Positions 1 through 58,441 are shown, numbered from the stretch's first letter. The stretch is DNA of 64,000 bases from Chrysogorgia sp. JL179-B06 (GCA_035772405.1 JAYKKM010000178.1:1-64000); one strand, 5' to 3'. The notes: generated by a model not told the origin, from the sequence alone. Numbers and translations are program-made.

Positions 1-344
1 ATTTAAAAATTGGAGAGATCCACACACACGCCCACAATATGATTTGCTATCCAACATACTACAGCAATTGGAGGCATTTTGGCATTTCCCATGATGCATA
101 CGCGGGCGTTGCACGAAGGGCTTTTCTAGCAAAATGAAAGTTTTTCATACCTACTTATATGATAATTAATGCTAATTTATATTATCATGTGTCTTGTTTA
201 CATAAACATATTTATTGGTCTTTTAGAAACTGTATGGCTTTCACAACAGTTATGGTTATTTACAGAGATATTCAATAAAACAAAGAGGTTGTAGATTTTG
301 TAGCTATTTTTCAGAACACATGCGACAGTGAGTAACATGACGAC
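1..344. repeat. Dispersed repeat copy, window edge
   Basis: No coding sequence is seen. Bases of about 70-310 resemble about 12,250-12,480 in the same orientation, sharing the blocks ACGCGGGCGT, TAATGTGTCTTGTT-like and a long stretch around AACAAAGAGGT followed by TTTTTCAG. Two diverged copies point to an unnamed dispersed element rather than host sequence. Confidence 0.5.
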
Positions 345-1190
345 TAAAGATCGAACCTCTATTAAAGCGGCCTTATCTTAAGCGGTAACCCTAGTTAAAC
401 GGCCACGTGTTAAAGTGTCAAAAAATAATCCCTATTAAGTTACTGTAGATTACTCCTCCAATAAACGGCCGCTTCTATTAAAGGGCCACGGCCACCTACC
501 CGAGCGGTCCTAAATTGGTGTTTCGTATTTGTTTTGTACCTGTATTGAACAGCCCTAGCCTGATTTATTAGGCACAATTTTTACCGCAACAGAACCGAAG
601 AACTAAAACTTGAACTAAATTAGAGACCACAATAAGGACACACTACTTGGTTGTTGTCATTTATGTCTTTCATTGAACACATGTCACTTAGAAACCTCAC
701 TCAAGTTTACAGGTAATCAAAATCAAAAATATTGTCCCGGTAATTAAAAATATTAGCATGTCTGGTGCAGGAGAACTTCGCATAAAATCTCTCCTTTTTG
801 TAGAAACTGATTGAAAATGCATCTCCTGTGAATCGATATTCACAAGGAACTTCCAAGCTTTATTTTCACGCGCTTCGCTCTTGATCAACTATTGTACCGG
901 TGTTTCGTTCGCTCCGTTTTAGAGGATTGCCATTAGTTTATAAAGATGTCCAATGGCTTGAAAATCCTAGTTCATTTCATTACGGATGCGAGTTGTTTTT
1001 TTCAAAGTCTACTTGTTACGGTTTTTTCAATGATTTATAATTGAATACAAAGGCACATTTTTGACAACCGACCCATTATTGGTGTTGTTGGGCGGCAAAG
1101 CACCAAAAACACTCTATTAAAGCGGGCCACAAAAGCCATTCACCCGAGGGTGGCCCCCGTATTTAATAGAGGTTCCGACTGTATTAAGAA
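345..1190. mobile_element. pogo/Tigger-type non-autonomous element remnant
   Basis: The left end reads TCGAACCTCTATTAAAGCGG and the right end, in reverse complement, reads CGGAACCTCTATTAAATACG, so the two ends form an inverted repeat. Similar CTCTATTAA(A)CGG motifs recur inside (about 440-500) and at 34,060-34,230, next to a pogo-like transposase tail. No open frame of transposase size lies between the ends. The element is old and diverged. Confidence 0.5.
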
Positions 1191-1689
1191 ATGTTAATTT
1201 CATTCCGGATTGAACGTGAATTACAAACCGCGTATACATAGGAATATCTTATCCTAGGGTCCGAAAAATCGCGCAAAATCTGAAAATTTCAAGATGGGCG
1301 ATCAATTATATACATTATAGCGGGCCGGTGTGTTTCTTTCCGCGATTTCTGCGCCTTGTTACACTTTACAACATGTTTCCCTTCAACATGATTCCCCTAA
1401 ATTGATAATTTTGGCGAAGAATAAACATAAAGAAAAGGGAAAAAGCATTTACTAACGATATAATACGATGCGGTCCTCAAATAAACAAGCATTTAATTCA
1501 CCTTTAATTTATAACGGTTGTCGACAATAGAGCTAAATAGCTCTAAATATATTGAACCCAATATGACGTCGGCGCAATTCCTGTCTGTAGCCCTGCAAAT
1601 TGTTCGTCTATAAAATGTTAAAAGCACGCATGTGTTGTTTCGTTCTTCAGTCCTCATAGGTCGTATTTTTTCATATCCGGAAATGAAAT

Positions 1690-3480
1690 CTCGCACCGCC
1701 TTTACCATGACCACCCAAGAATGCAAAATTTCAATGAAACTCCATCCGGAACGAAACTCATCCGGATGAGAACCGGAATGAAACTCATCCGGCTATACGG
1801 CTTACAATCTCATCTACGGATTCATGTAAACACCTTAAAGCCTGGTTCACATTATATATAGTTGTTAACTTGTTTGTTACATTCAGCATCGGCGATTGAT
1901 CGGCGACTGTTGTAGAAGTTGAATCAGGTTCAACTCCTCTACAACAATTACAACAATCGCCGATGCCCCATCAAACTTTTTTAATGGCAAACACTTTGAT
2001 CGGCCCGACCTGTCGGCCCCGGGGTAAAACAGAAAATGACACGTGATATTAACCAATCAGCATCAAGAGTAATAATAATAATAAATAATAATAAATAAAA
2101 TACATATGTATACAGGATATAACCTCGTCAAGCGTTATCAATGAGGGTCCTGTCCTACCTAAATTTTAAAAATATAAATCCTATTATATTATATATACTA
2201 TATATAAATAACAAACCCAATATGTACAGGTATATATTAAGTATTTTAAAGATAAAACAATGTTCCTTAACTTAGTTTTAAAAAGTAAAATATAGAGTAT
2301 ATCAAACTTCAAACAGGAATTTCATTAAAACCAAGTGAGGTCCTTGAAAGTAAAAAAGATTTTTTCGCAGCTTCAGTTTAACCAGGGGTAATCTTAACAA
2401 TGTTTTTCCTGCTCCTGGTCTCATTGATTGTGATCGATCTTATTTACATAATTATCAAAGAGGCTGGGATAGGCAAGTTCCATGCAGAAATTTAAAAATA
2501 CAAAGTTGCCGCGCCCTTTAAATTTTTCACATTAGAAAAATTGACCATAAGGCCCACATTCACCAGCATTTACATGCGGATCACATGGATTATCGTAATA
2601 GAGAAACTTTTTATTTTCCAATAGGGTATATCCGGTCAGAACGTAATCTTCATTATCCTTAATTATCCTTAATTAATCGTTATCTTAACTTGCTCTTGTT
2701 TGGCAAATGTTCAAAGGTTTTTGCAATCATGGTCTGTTGACACCTTTCAAGACTGGTGGAGAACAGAACGTTATGGTATGGTAAAATAAAATAAAGCCTT
2801 GTACGACTAACATGGCAGCAAAAGAAGTCAAAGAACTCCTCACTCTTGAAATAGAAGCTTTATCCGAGCAGATACCTTTTTGATACCCCCATTCAGATAG
2901 GTGCATTTATATTTACACGGTAGGATCCAGCCAGATTCCCAGATACTTGTAACTATCCGGCAAAATTTATAAGTGTTTCATTCATAAATACCATCAAGGT
3001 ACACATCCTCGCTAAAAAACTAGCAGGCAACACCCTTTGGTATTGTAAAAGTAACGCTCGACTTAACTCTGACATCTCCGTTTTAATACAATAATTTAGA
3101 AACAACGAGCTCGGTTGATAATATAAAGATATAAGGAAAGCAAAGTTAGCATGACAACTCCGCCAGGCATGCGCAGCTGCGAACAACAAATCGGGCGATC
3201 ATTAAACCGAGAACAGTCCCGAGTTCTAATGGCAATACGCCTGGACGTGAATTACAACAAATTACCAATCTATAATGGGAACCACGATTGTTTAGTGTTA
3301 ATTGTTTGTAAAACTTGATCCGGCGACAATCGCCGACTGAATTACAAACAATTACCAAACCTATATGTGAACCAGGCTTCAAAAGGGATTTTTAATAAAA
3401 CCGGTATGAGTTCAATCCGGAATGGCAACTCAATCTGGATTCATGTAAACCGCAGCCCCTTAATGGCACTCCCACCTTTA
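1690..3480. mobile_element. Inverted-repeat element with nested palindromes
   Basis: The left part contains AGCCTGGTTCACAT (about 1,841) and the right part contains ATGTGAACCAGGCTT (about 3,365); flanking motifs such as GGATTCATGTAAAC appear near both ends. A shorter palindrome on GTTGTAGA...TCTACAAC and ATCGGCGATTG sits at about 1,885-1,975. No transposase was found. The interior includes AT-rich sequence without recognisable genes. Boundaries are approximate. Confidence 0.45.
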
Positions 3481-4573
3481 GAAGGTCGCGGAGTTCTATT
3501 CGCGTCAGGGTCGCCAAGCACTTCGTTGACTCATTGTATAAATGGACTACCGAATGATTTAAGGACCTAACTTGTAGAATATTTAAACCATGCACAATTT
3601 GTCTTACCGCGAGGGGTTTTTCTTCCACCGGCGACGTAAGTCCAATAAAGCGATAACCTCGGAAACACGTCAGTCCCGCGAGATTTGACATGGTGGCGAC
3701 GCAATTTTAATAATACACACCTGCAAACAATGGACGTAGTCCACATGTAAATCCAAGTTACGCGCAATCATTTTTACTTAGATTTAGATTTCCTAAAAGT
3801 GAAACATTTGATGGTCGGAACTCTGACACTCATAATTTGTGTAATTATATGATGTAACGCTGTAAAATAATTTCAATGTGATTAGCAAATGAGTAAGGGG
3901 AATTTTTTCTTTCATGAAGGGTAAAATTACTTGGTGAGAGAAATTTTAATTGGTGGAGAAATCAGCGGGGAACATATAGTGTACCAATAATAAAAAAAAA
4001 AAAAAAGAATCATGGCTTCTCGTTTTGTTGAGGCGGATATTGAAGTAATTGAAGGACAGACACTTAAAAAGCTCTAGTGAAAGCCGTGAATACAGAGAAG
4101 AGCACACACATATTATAAACATGAAATCCGATGGGTTCCTCGTAAAATTAAAGTATTATATTAATTTGCACTTGTATCTTCAAACTTTTCACGAATTATT
4201 CATTGGCGCTATCACAGCAATTTTGGGAAACTTTGAAAAAACACGTACGCGTGAAATTAAACCTTAATTAATTTTTAACTTCGGCCGCAATGCCGCATAC
4301 GAATATCAATACTAATACTAAAATAAATCTATGTGTAAGAAAAAACTCAATATATCCGCATTGATAGTTAATTACTTGTTTTATAAACCACCAAAATTAT
4401 TGCAAGAACTCAACAGCACCTCACTATGATGTGAAATTTACATGTATATATGTTAATGATTGCTTCAGATAAGTCAGAACAATTGGCGACTTAATTAAAT
4501 AGTTAAAGGGGCTGGGGGGGCGGGGGGGGGAGGGGCACCAGCACCGGATGCGTTATTATTATATCTCTTATGT
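3481..4573. other. Flank downstream of the myosin-tail gene
   Basis: No supported exon or repeat was recognised. There is a short A run near 3,990 and a G-rich block (GGGGGGGCGGGGGGGG type) near 4,516. The short open frames here are chance frames. Confidence 0.4.
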
Positions 4574-4579
4574 TTTATT
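4574..4579 (-). promoter_or_regulatory. Candidate poly(A) signal AATAAA
   Basis: The minus strand reads AATAAA about 240 bases after the stop codon at 4,820-4,822. It is the best-placed canonical signal seen for the 3' end of the myosin-tail gene, but in AT-rich DNA such hexamers are common. Confidence 0.3.
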
Positions 4580-4819
4580 ATATGTATACTTTTTGTTTAT
4601 GCATATGTTTTATCAAATCAGAACGAACTAAAATAGTCGAATAAATTGTTATTTTTGATTCGTGATACTTAAATCAGTGTTAACAACCATTAATTGAGGT
4701 GAACCTACTGTAATCGTTATTCTATTATCTACTCATATTCCTATACTACTCATCTCTATACTGCTTATATTACACTATACTAGCAATACTACTCCACTTT
4801 TTCAACCATATCAATATCA

Positions 4820-50536
<45,717 letters not shown>

Positions 50537-51119
50537 CTAAAGAGAAACAAAATGATGTTGCAAATAAAAATACAACAATGATATCGTGAAACTATAGACC
50601 AACCGTTAAAAACAATTTAATTTAGGAATAATAAACAATTATTGGCCGGACTAGCAAAATATTGTGGTTTGTCTGCACGAGCAGATAAATTGTCGATAAA
50701 TGACAAAATTACTGCATTCTGACCGGTCGAGAGGAGTGAAATTATTTCGTCAATTGCACTCGGGAGTGCAATAACTGTTACCATTGCCTAGGGCTTGTTT
50801 TATGCTAGTAATTGAAAATTCTACCGAAATACTTTAACATTAATGCAAAAAACATTTGGAGTAAAATGTTTCTGCTGTTTTTAACGAGAAATAATTTGCT
50901 AAATAAGTACATTTACGTGAGTATTTAGTCATCTTCAAGAAATTTTGTTGTGGTAAAATAATGGCTTCTTTGTTTTTTGTATGTCAACAAACTTTCAGTT
51001 GAAAAGAAATATTTTGACAACACGGTAATCGATAAGTTGGACAACAGCGTAATTTTGGCATGCATCATAATAAATAAGTAGTAATCATATGACTTTTCTT
51101 GTGCTGAAATTGTTCAAAT

Positions 51120-51445
51120 TGCACGGGTTTAATAAAGTCTTTATTAGCAAGAATAGTCACAACAGACGTGTGGCTTTACAAAAGATACAAATAATAGTTC
51201 CTACAATTCCATAATAGTAATTATAATATACTAAGAAAGTTCCTCGTTACTACACAAACTGAAAGAGACATCTGTTTACAAAGGATCTCTTAAATCTCTC
51301 TGTCCTGATCTTAGGAAGGATAAAATCGTGTCCACGCTTTCTAAGAATCCTGGCCCTTTTGGGAGGCAACAAATCAGATAATACATGACAAGTGTTTTCT
51401 GAAATTACTTTCCATAGCTTGCTGTCTCTCACTCTAATTATCTCT
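51120..51445 (-). mobile_element. CR1-like LINE 3' end with C-terminal coding remnant
   Basis: The minus strand ends GHDFILPKIRTERFKRSFVN RCLFQFV stop; RTERFK.SF..R.IF.F is the usual ORF2 terminus in this LINE group. A short AT-rich 3' UTR follows to about 51,120. The same terminus is seen in the 48,200s. Confidence 0.72.
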
Positions 51446-51486
51446 CATGACATCACACTGCGCTTGGACGTATAACCAAAACTAAA

Positions 51487-51842
51487 TTACGGGCGTTCGT
51501 TGCGGATGACATCGATATGTTTGGTCAGTGGTCAACTTCATTTTCCTTCGTAATCAGTCCGTTCGTCTTCGTGCATTGTTTTAAATACGACACGTATTAA
51601 AATATTTGTAAAAAAAGAAGTGGATTGAAAAACAGGCGGGGGGTTAGGATTTGTGTTGGTTCTATAGGGTCATTAGATTCACGATAATGATAAATCCTTA
51701 TGCCATTTAAGATTTCATTATTATAATGAATCTCCTTGAGAGAATGTGCTGTCTACGAATGGGCTACGAACTGATTACGAAGAAACGAAGTTGTCCGCTG
51801 ACCAAATATAAAGATGTCACCCGCAACGAACGCCCGTGATGT
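51487..51842. mobile_element. MITE with inverted ends
   Basis: Left ACGGGCGTTCGTTGCGGATG ACATC and right GATGTCACCCGCAACGAACG CCCGT are inverted, with further pairing GTCAGTGGTCAACTTC / GAAGTTGTCCGCTGAC and TTCGTAATCAGTCCGTTCG / CGAACTGATTACGAA. About 355 bases. Confidence 0.75.
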
Positions 51843-52379
51843 AGTCAAACCCGTCAAACCCGATGTAGTCAAACCCAAATTGCACGGGCCTAACGGCTTG
51901 TCCAATTTCGGCACAATTTTCAATTATCACTCGTAGTGTAAATCCTTAATTGCACTTGCTATCGCAAAATTCACCTGTAAATACTATATATTTTACATAG
52001 AGTTACGGTATGGAGAAAAGCGAATAAATTGCTTTAAAAATAAATAGATAACCTGATTTTATTCTTCATTAACGAGTATTAAAATAACATTAAAATAGCA
52101 TTAACGTTCACGCGATCTATCACACCATCACATTCGTCATTCTGACGTTAAGCCATATCACGATGTTGTATTTTTACGTGTAATTTTATAAAGGAAATTC
52201 CGTGTTTCATCGAGTGAATACAGAAAGTCCGCCAAAGACAAAATAATTTATCTCATGCTCGCACTACTAAGAAAGACAAACATTATTGAAATGCGGAATT
52301 TTTAACATATATACAGGAAACTCCACACACTAAGGTGAATTTCAGGGATACCTGTCATATACAACAATCATGCAAAGTA

Positions 52380-52560
52380 TAATGTTAAGAAATAAAACTA
52401 ATCGAGAATAACTTAGAGAGCAATTAAAACTAAAAGACCAATTAAAATATAAATTAATTATAAAAGTTTCTTTATATTTGATTTGCGAAGTTGTCGATGG
52501 TTTTAAGTTGGGTGATAAGGAATTCCAATCCAACACTCATGACGGATAAACGAACAGTTA
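52380..52560 (-). mobile_element. LINE C-terminal fragment
   Basis: The minus strand reads LDWNSLSPNLKPSTTSQIKY followed by KETFIINLYFN: a WN.L...L......FK..L...Y terminus. Small, 5'-truncated. Confidence 0.5.
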
Positions 52561-52969
52561 GTGCGTGGCCGCGGTAGATGAAGTCATTATGTTGACGTGT
52601 TGTGGTCGTAATATGAGGAATGTCATTCTCGACTCAAAGTGAAAATCTATAAGTTGGTTTACACACTTCAAAATAGAGACAACGGTGGTAGCGAAGACAG
52701 AGAAATAGCAGAGCAGTGTTTAGGACAAGAGATGGAAATTCTTAATATTGGAACAAACTGAAAAATTTACTACAGACTAACATCACTACGATCTGACAAT
52801 TTACTGACTGATTTACTGACTGAAGAGACGTTAATAACAGCAGTTATTAATATTTTGTGGAGATGATTAATAAGTATATATAATTTATTTCTTGGTCGTC
52901 AGTTAACACAGTTTATGACATAAATTAATAGTTAAAGCTATTTGTTATTGATTTACCCCAACTAATTCC

Positions 52970-53075
52970 TTCAAATCTAGGCGGAAGCTAATTCCGCAAG
53001 TAAACACTTCGGCGCTCTTCTTCAACAACAGTCTATAATAGGCCGCAATGGTAAAGTACTTAATTCATTATAATT
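52970..53075 (-). other. Doubtful exon-like open frame
   Basis: Between AATTAAG and GTAAAT the minus strand has an open, fairly GC-rich frame reading TIAAYYRLLLKKSAEVFTCG and then ISFRLDLKELVG. It has no recognised domain, and its acceptor lacks a pyrimidine tract. It could be a repeat fragment or an exon of an overlapping gene. Confidence 0.22.
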
Positions 53076-54261
53076 AAACAGTTTGTTCTATTGTCGAATC
53101 TGTTACGAATGCTGCAGCGAGATCAAGTTTCGTATACCAGTTAGTCGCGAGATTCTTCTAGTATTCAGATAATCTTGTGGGTATATGGAGACATTTTTAA
53201 TACAAATGCTATACTGACTTGCGATTTCTAATTGTTTGTTCAACCATATTTAAATCACAATGACAAGACGACGCCACAAACCGATATAAGGTTTTCCAAA
53301 ATTCTGAGGGAGTAACTATGTATGAATTACATAGGTGTAAAGTCAATCTAAACAGGGCTATAGCTAATATTAACAAGCAAATATTTATTTAAGACAGTTC
53401 GTATGTTCACTATAGACACTATTAAAATCGTCTTCCTCTCATTTACGATATTATAACGTTATTACGATATATCATACCATGTTGGACGATGTGATGGGTA
53501 CCAGTTAGCTTTCTATACAACCAATCTCATTCCAAACTATTCATTAGTTCACCTTTATAGCGAATGAGAATTCTACGTTTTAGCCGCTAGATAGCGACAT
53601 CACAAACAATGACATGACGGCAATGGTATGCACGTATTTTGCATAGCTAACTATAATATGCAAGTCTTCATCGCATATTTTAATTATAATGTCTTTGATG
53701 CGTGTTGTCCGACGACAGGAAGGCTAGCTCGCTTAGAAGTCTTATTTCATTGGCATAAAGTGTCAAATGTCGTATTATCTTCTAAAAAAATCGTGTTTAC
53801 GTTTTACATCTGAAGCTGTCTGAACAGAGAAAGGGTTGAAAATACATTTTAGAAACGGTAGGTCGACCGTTTTCACTAAACACAAGCGGCGAAAAGAATC
53901 TACCTCCAGCAGCGCCATTGTAATACGGCTCTGCGTGATACTAAGGTGTTCACATAACTATGGAAGTTAGTAATTGATTTAGTTAAAGTTTGATTCATAG
54001 CAATCAATGAGTCATCGATATAATCAGGTTAGGTATAAACTCACTGTGCTGTTAGATTGTTTGAAAAATTGAGCAAAAATGCATAACTGTTGCATGAAAC
54101 AAAGCCAGTGAACTAATGAGTATTTTACGACTACACCACTAACTAATTAAATGCCTTGTTCTCACCAGTGCTTAATTTAGTACTCAGCTTAAGCTGTTAA
54201 AGTCGTTAGAAAAATAAATAAAATCTAAATTAATAAAGTTATTTTCTTAAATCTTATAAAT

Positions 54262-55385
54262 CTCTATAAATAAAGACTGAATCGAGCAACTATATATTGT
54301 TCAGAAAACGAAGCCGGAAGTAGCTCGTGGAGGCCATGTTGATGAGACCACATTATATAGTTTTACTTATAGTAGGCGACAAAGACTATCTATCTCTGGT
54401 CACACCAATATGCCCGCCACGTGTTAAATCCGGCTTCATAGTTACTGTAATAGAGCTGTAGTTTGTGTTTGCGGGAATACCTTCGACAACTGATTCATTT
54501 TAGCATCTTAAAAGATCAGAGACATGCAGATATAGTCATTGCGTGGTCGCTTCAAGATGGCCGCTGCGAAATATTTCACTAGCAGCTAATAACAGGAATT
54601 TCACATTGGCCGCCATATTACATTTTACCGCGTAGCGACCTGGGAACTAGTAATAAAGGCATGTTGATCGGTGAAAATGCTTTTGCAAGAAATCAGAATA
54701 CTGATACTATATTACATTATGCCTTATATTCGGCATTTCTATTCTTGTCTATTATTTATAATCATTACAATCGAGTTTATCAATAGCGTTTATCACTGAT
54801 TTCAAGGCTGAAATTTATTGAGTGCATTCTTACGATCAAAGTCTACACGATCAAAACAAACATAAATTACCCTTGTTTCACTTTTCCACATCATATTGAA
54901 ACTTTAGATTACTCTTTCTGTGTTTTCTTAAAAAAGATTGTAATCCAGAAGTGGACAAGACGCAAAATTTGCTGTGATTTTACTAACGGAGGAATATACC
55001 GTGGTAAAAGAACGCGTGGAAGCTAAAATGTGATATGAGCAACCGAAATGTAAAATTATTATAGCATCAACCCAAGTCAGTTTTAGGGTTAGGATTGGGT
55101 TAGGATATATTAAGGATTGGTTTGTATTTCGGTTTGTTCATATATCGAGAAAGCGCCAAAATTTGCGGCATACTTAGGACAACATCAGTTTATACTCACG
55201 GCCACTCGCGGCGGAAGTATTCCCGTTATATTTACTAGTTCCCACGTCTCTACGCGGTAGAATTCAATATGGCGGCCAATGTGAAATTCCTCTTATTAGC
55301 TGCTAGTAAATATTTCCGGCTTCATTTTTTTTGCAACATCCAAACAATACTTGCTCGATCGATCAGTCTTTATTTAGAGATCAGT
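54262..55385. mobile_element. Non-autonomous DNA transposon with long inverted arms
   Basis: Left AAATAAAGACTGAATCGAGC AACTA...AACGAAGCCGGAAG pairs with right CTTCCGG/CCGGCTTC... TTGCTCGATCGATCAGTCTT TATTT. Inner arms (GCTAATAACAGGAATTTCAC ATTGGCCGCCATATT / AATATGGCGGCCAATGTGAA ATTCCTCTTATTAGC; ACTAGTTCCCA) are near-perfect. About 1.1 kb with no transposase. A related end occurs near 42,020. Confidence 0.75.
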
Positions 55386-55887
55386 GAATAGGACCTTTAC
55401 AACTTAGCACGTAATGAAATCGGCGGATCTAGGTCAAATTCTGACTGTAGCAAATTACAGAAGTGTACCCAGACAAACATTTACTCGGAATTTCCGGTAG
55501 TTCAAGCAAGAAATTCTATGCAAAGTGGATGCTTGGTAAATTAACTTTTCTGTACAGAAAAATAGCCGTCAGAAGGCCAAATCCATAATTCAAAATCATC
55601 TTGGAACAACAGCAAAATACTGTAGCGGTTAGGAAGAAAAATGGAAAAATGCTCTTAAAAATATTCGCGACTGAAATTTTCTTTGGCAGAGCCAAGAGGC
55701 GCCCAAACTACTGTACGTACCAAAACAAATCATAAATGGCATGTATATTGTTTCAAAAGAGCTCAAAATTCACTACAACCCGCTGTATAAACTAGGACCT
55801 CATTTGTTTACATCAAATTAGGAGTATTTAAACTCAGTTCCATTCTCTTCATGAACGGCGCTCGTCCGTCGTCAACTTATATTTTAA

Positions 55888-56118
55888 AATAAGGTTTCCT
55901 CCGGAAAGACTGAAAACTAGTTGTTCGAGGTTACAGGCCAAAAGGAACGCAGGCTCTGGGAACGAGATTGGAGTTAATATTAGGGCGAGGTTTAGTAGAG
56001 AGGTTTGAAAAACAACCCTAACCCAAAATCAAACCCTTATGCTAACCGTCACCCTAATATTAACCCTTGTACTAACCTTCGTGGAACAACTAGTTTTCAG
56101 TCTTACCGCGGAAACCTT
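55888..56118. mobile_element. MITE with inverted arms
   Basis: AAGGTTTCCTCCGGAAAGAC TGAAAACTAGTTGTTCGAGG TTA pairs with GTTCCACGAA-type right arm AACAACTAGTTTTCAGTCTTACCGCGGAAACCTTA in inverse. The interior carries TAACCCTAA-like telomere-resembling sequence (CCCTAACCC near 56,015). About 230 bases. Confidence 0.65.
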
Positions 56119-56310
56119 AATCCATGACGGTTACACACGCCGATTTTCATGTTGCCGAAGCATTGCAAGTTTTTGATGTGGGATCAAAAACTTTGAACGC
56201 CTTGCTGCAACGGCATTGCAAGTTGACAAGTGTAACACGCGGTACCAGACCATTTTCGTGCAAAAAACTCCCAAATTCCCATTAATCCAAAGGAGCATTA
56301 ACGTTTCAAA

Positions 56311-56520
56311 ATGGAGGACGATAAGTTGGACGACAGGGAGAAGTTTAAATTAATTGAGCTGTATGGTTCTGTCCCCATTTTATGGGATTCAAATTAAAAT
56401 GGAGGGGAAAAAGATAAAGGAGATGCGATGAGTATGATCATGAACGAGTTTCACATGAAGTATAGAGAGGAAGTCTTAAAGAAAACGTTACACAGTTCTT
56501 TCCTTCGTTGAATCCATTCT
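56311..56520 (+). pseudogene. PIF/Harbinger MADF (Myb-like) protein remnant
   Basis: The frame from ATG at 56,311 reads MEDDKLDDREKFKLIELYGS and continues VPILWDSN, then a stop, then MSMIMNEFHMKYREEVLKKT. (K)LIELV...P.LWD is the MADF-domain start found in the DNA-binding protein of PIF/Harbinger elements. The in-frame stop and short length show a broken copy. It converges with a transposase fragment on the other strand. Confidence 0.62.
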
Positions 56521-56627
56521 CTCGTCCAAACTGTTCTATTTCTTCTCTTTGTATCAGCGTCCTCCAATTGAGCTTCCAGGAATAAACATATCGCCAACAG
56601 CTTCTCTCTGCTCAAGCATCCCGCCAT
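56460..56627 (-). pseudogene. HARBI1-like transposase N-terminus remnant
   Basis: From ATG at 56,627 the minus strand reads MAGCLSREKLLAICLFLEAQ, then RRNRTVWTREWIQRRKELCN, then loses similarity and stops. R.R..W.R.WI.RR...G is the N-terminal signature of Harbinger transposases just before the DDE domain, which is absent. Together with the MADF remnant it is an internally deleted PIF/Harbinger element. Confidence 0.65.
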
Positions 56628-56770
56628 ATTGATTGTTGTTTGAAGTTTTCCCGCAATGCATTAATATACAATTAATATAAACAACACAAATCGACGTGGC
56701 TTTATTTTAAAGTATACCTTCTAGCGATCATCTATATAATAGACGATTTCAAGGTTATAATACTCACCGG

Positions 56771-56826
56771 TAATCTTTTCTGGTACCAGGAAAATCGTAT
56801 GATTGGTAGGTGTGCGGTCTGACCTG
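56771..56826 (-). other. Candidate exon upstream of MyTH4-1
   Basis: Bounded by AATTATCATACAG and GTGAGT, 56 bases, open in all three frames. Only the frame starting with two split bases and ending in phase 0 (TAHLPIIRFSWYQKRLP) would join directly to the exon at 50,536. No family match. It could be a 5' exon of the myosin-tail gene or of another gene. Confidence 0.3.
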
Positions 56827-57509
56827 TATGATAATTAAGGCCAATAGAAATTCAAAGGCACAAAAAGCGACAAAATTATCTATCATAATTAAATATCAGA
56901 AAATGAATGTTTTATAGTTTGTTTACTTACTTTAATAGCTTGAGTAATAAAACACATTCAGAAAGCGAATTCTGTTATTCAGACTTTGACGAATTCGAAG
57001 GTACACACAAAAACAACGAAAAAGTCAAACAGTTAGGATTTAAACAGTCAGCAAGAAATTTAAAACATTATATAAAAGAACAACAAAGTACGAAAACCGT
57101 GAAATAAACTGCAAGTGACATGAAATATGTCCATTTTTACTTTGAAAACTAAACAAGAAAGGGAATCTCATAAATGCACGAATACACACGACTGCTGAAA
57201 ATTTCTCATTATTTGGATTTATACAATACATAATAAACAAGCGGTTGCACAGGAAATGAGGCCCCCCGTGTCTTTACAGCCAATCACTAGAGAGTTTATT
57301 GTATGATGAAATAGGTCCCATACCGGCCGACGGAGTAAGAGAGAGCAAGGGGGCACATTCTGCATATTGTAGCAAGTGCAGCGATGCACGACTTCAGTGG
57401 AATGACCGAACATCAGCAGTGAAGGGTGGGGATGGTGAGAACGTCACGTGCTGAGGCGGTGACTATATATTAGATACCAGACGTATATATTGTATATATT
57501 ATACCAGAC

Positions 57510-58181
57510 GTACCATCTACCTAGCAATTGTCCGTTCACATCTTGGATATGCGACGCAAGTTTGGGCCCCTCAAACTGTAGAACTGATTAAAACAACCGA
57601 ACGAGTTCAACGTCGTGCTACAAAATATATTCTCAGTCTTCCATTCAAAAGTGAAACTACTTACAAGAACAGACTAATTGAAACAAACTTACTTCCTCTA
57701 ACATACTGGCACGAATATTTAGACATGGTATTTTTCTTTAAATTAATCAACGGAATTGTTAAATTTGACAAAACTACTCTTCCTAAGACAACCAATCCTA
57801 GTAGACCCACCAGATCACAACAGAAATCCGAAGGAAACACCTTCAGTGAGGGATTTTACAGGACGTGTACATATGGTCGTTCGTACATGATACGAGCTAC
57901 AAGAATGTGGAACAAGCTGCCGCAAGAAATAACTCGAAGCAATTATATATCCACTTTCAAAATTAGACTAAATAAATATTACCACTGTGCCCTACTCTCT
58001 ACATACAACCATGAAGACCCGCGTACATGGAAGACAATTTGTGTTAAGTGTAACTCTGTCCGTACTCTTTGGGTATCCCCTACGTGTTGCTTTTAGATAT
58101 CTTCTAACTTATGAGAAGCTAATTTCTGTATTATTTGAGGCAATTAAGTTTTATATCATATTATTTTTATTATTTTTGTAT

Positions 58182-58225
<44 letters not shown>

Positions 58226-58378
58226 ATGTATGTATGTATGTGTGTATATGTATATATATATTCAGTAATCATATATGTTAAACCGTTTTAATTGGCAATT
58301 GCTGTTGCGGCTTTCCTAGCCTTGTAACTAATTTTAGATTTATTGATCTATAATATCACGTATTATTCAAGGCAAAGT

Positions 58379-58410
<32 letters not shown>
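57510..58410 (+). mobile_element. LINE, ORF2 C-terminal part with poly(A) tail
   Basis: The plus strand reads YLAIVRSHLGYATQVWAPQT, TTERVQRRATKYILSLPFKS, LLPLTYWHEYLDMVFFFKLI and GRSYMIRATRMWNKLPQEIT before the stop at 58,096. R..LEYA..VW.P.....I...E.VQRRATK and R.WN.LP.EI are hallmarks of CR1/L2/Daphne-type ORF2. The coding part is open over its length and is followed by an AT/GT microsatellite and about 27 A, so it is a comparatively young 5'-truncated insertion. Confidence 0.85.
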
Positions 58411-58411
<1 letters not shown>

Positions 58412-58441
58412 ATTGAGTTTGAACCTTGTGGACAACCACCA

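Noticed and set aside
56000..56060. Telomere-like CCCTAACCC / TTAGGG sequence
   Set aside because: Only isolated, irregular motifs inside a MITE, not a tandem TTAGGG array.
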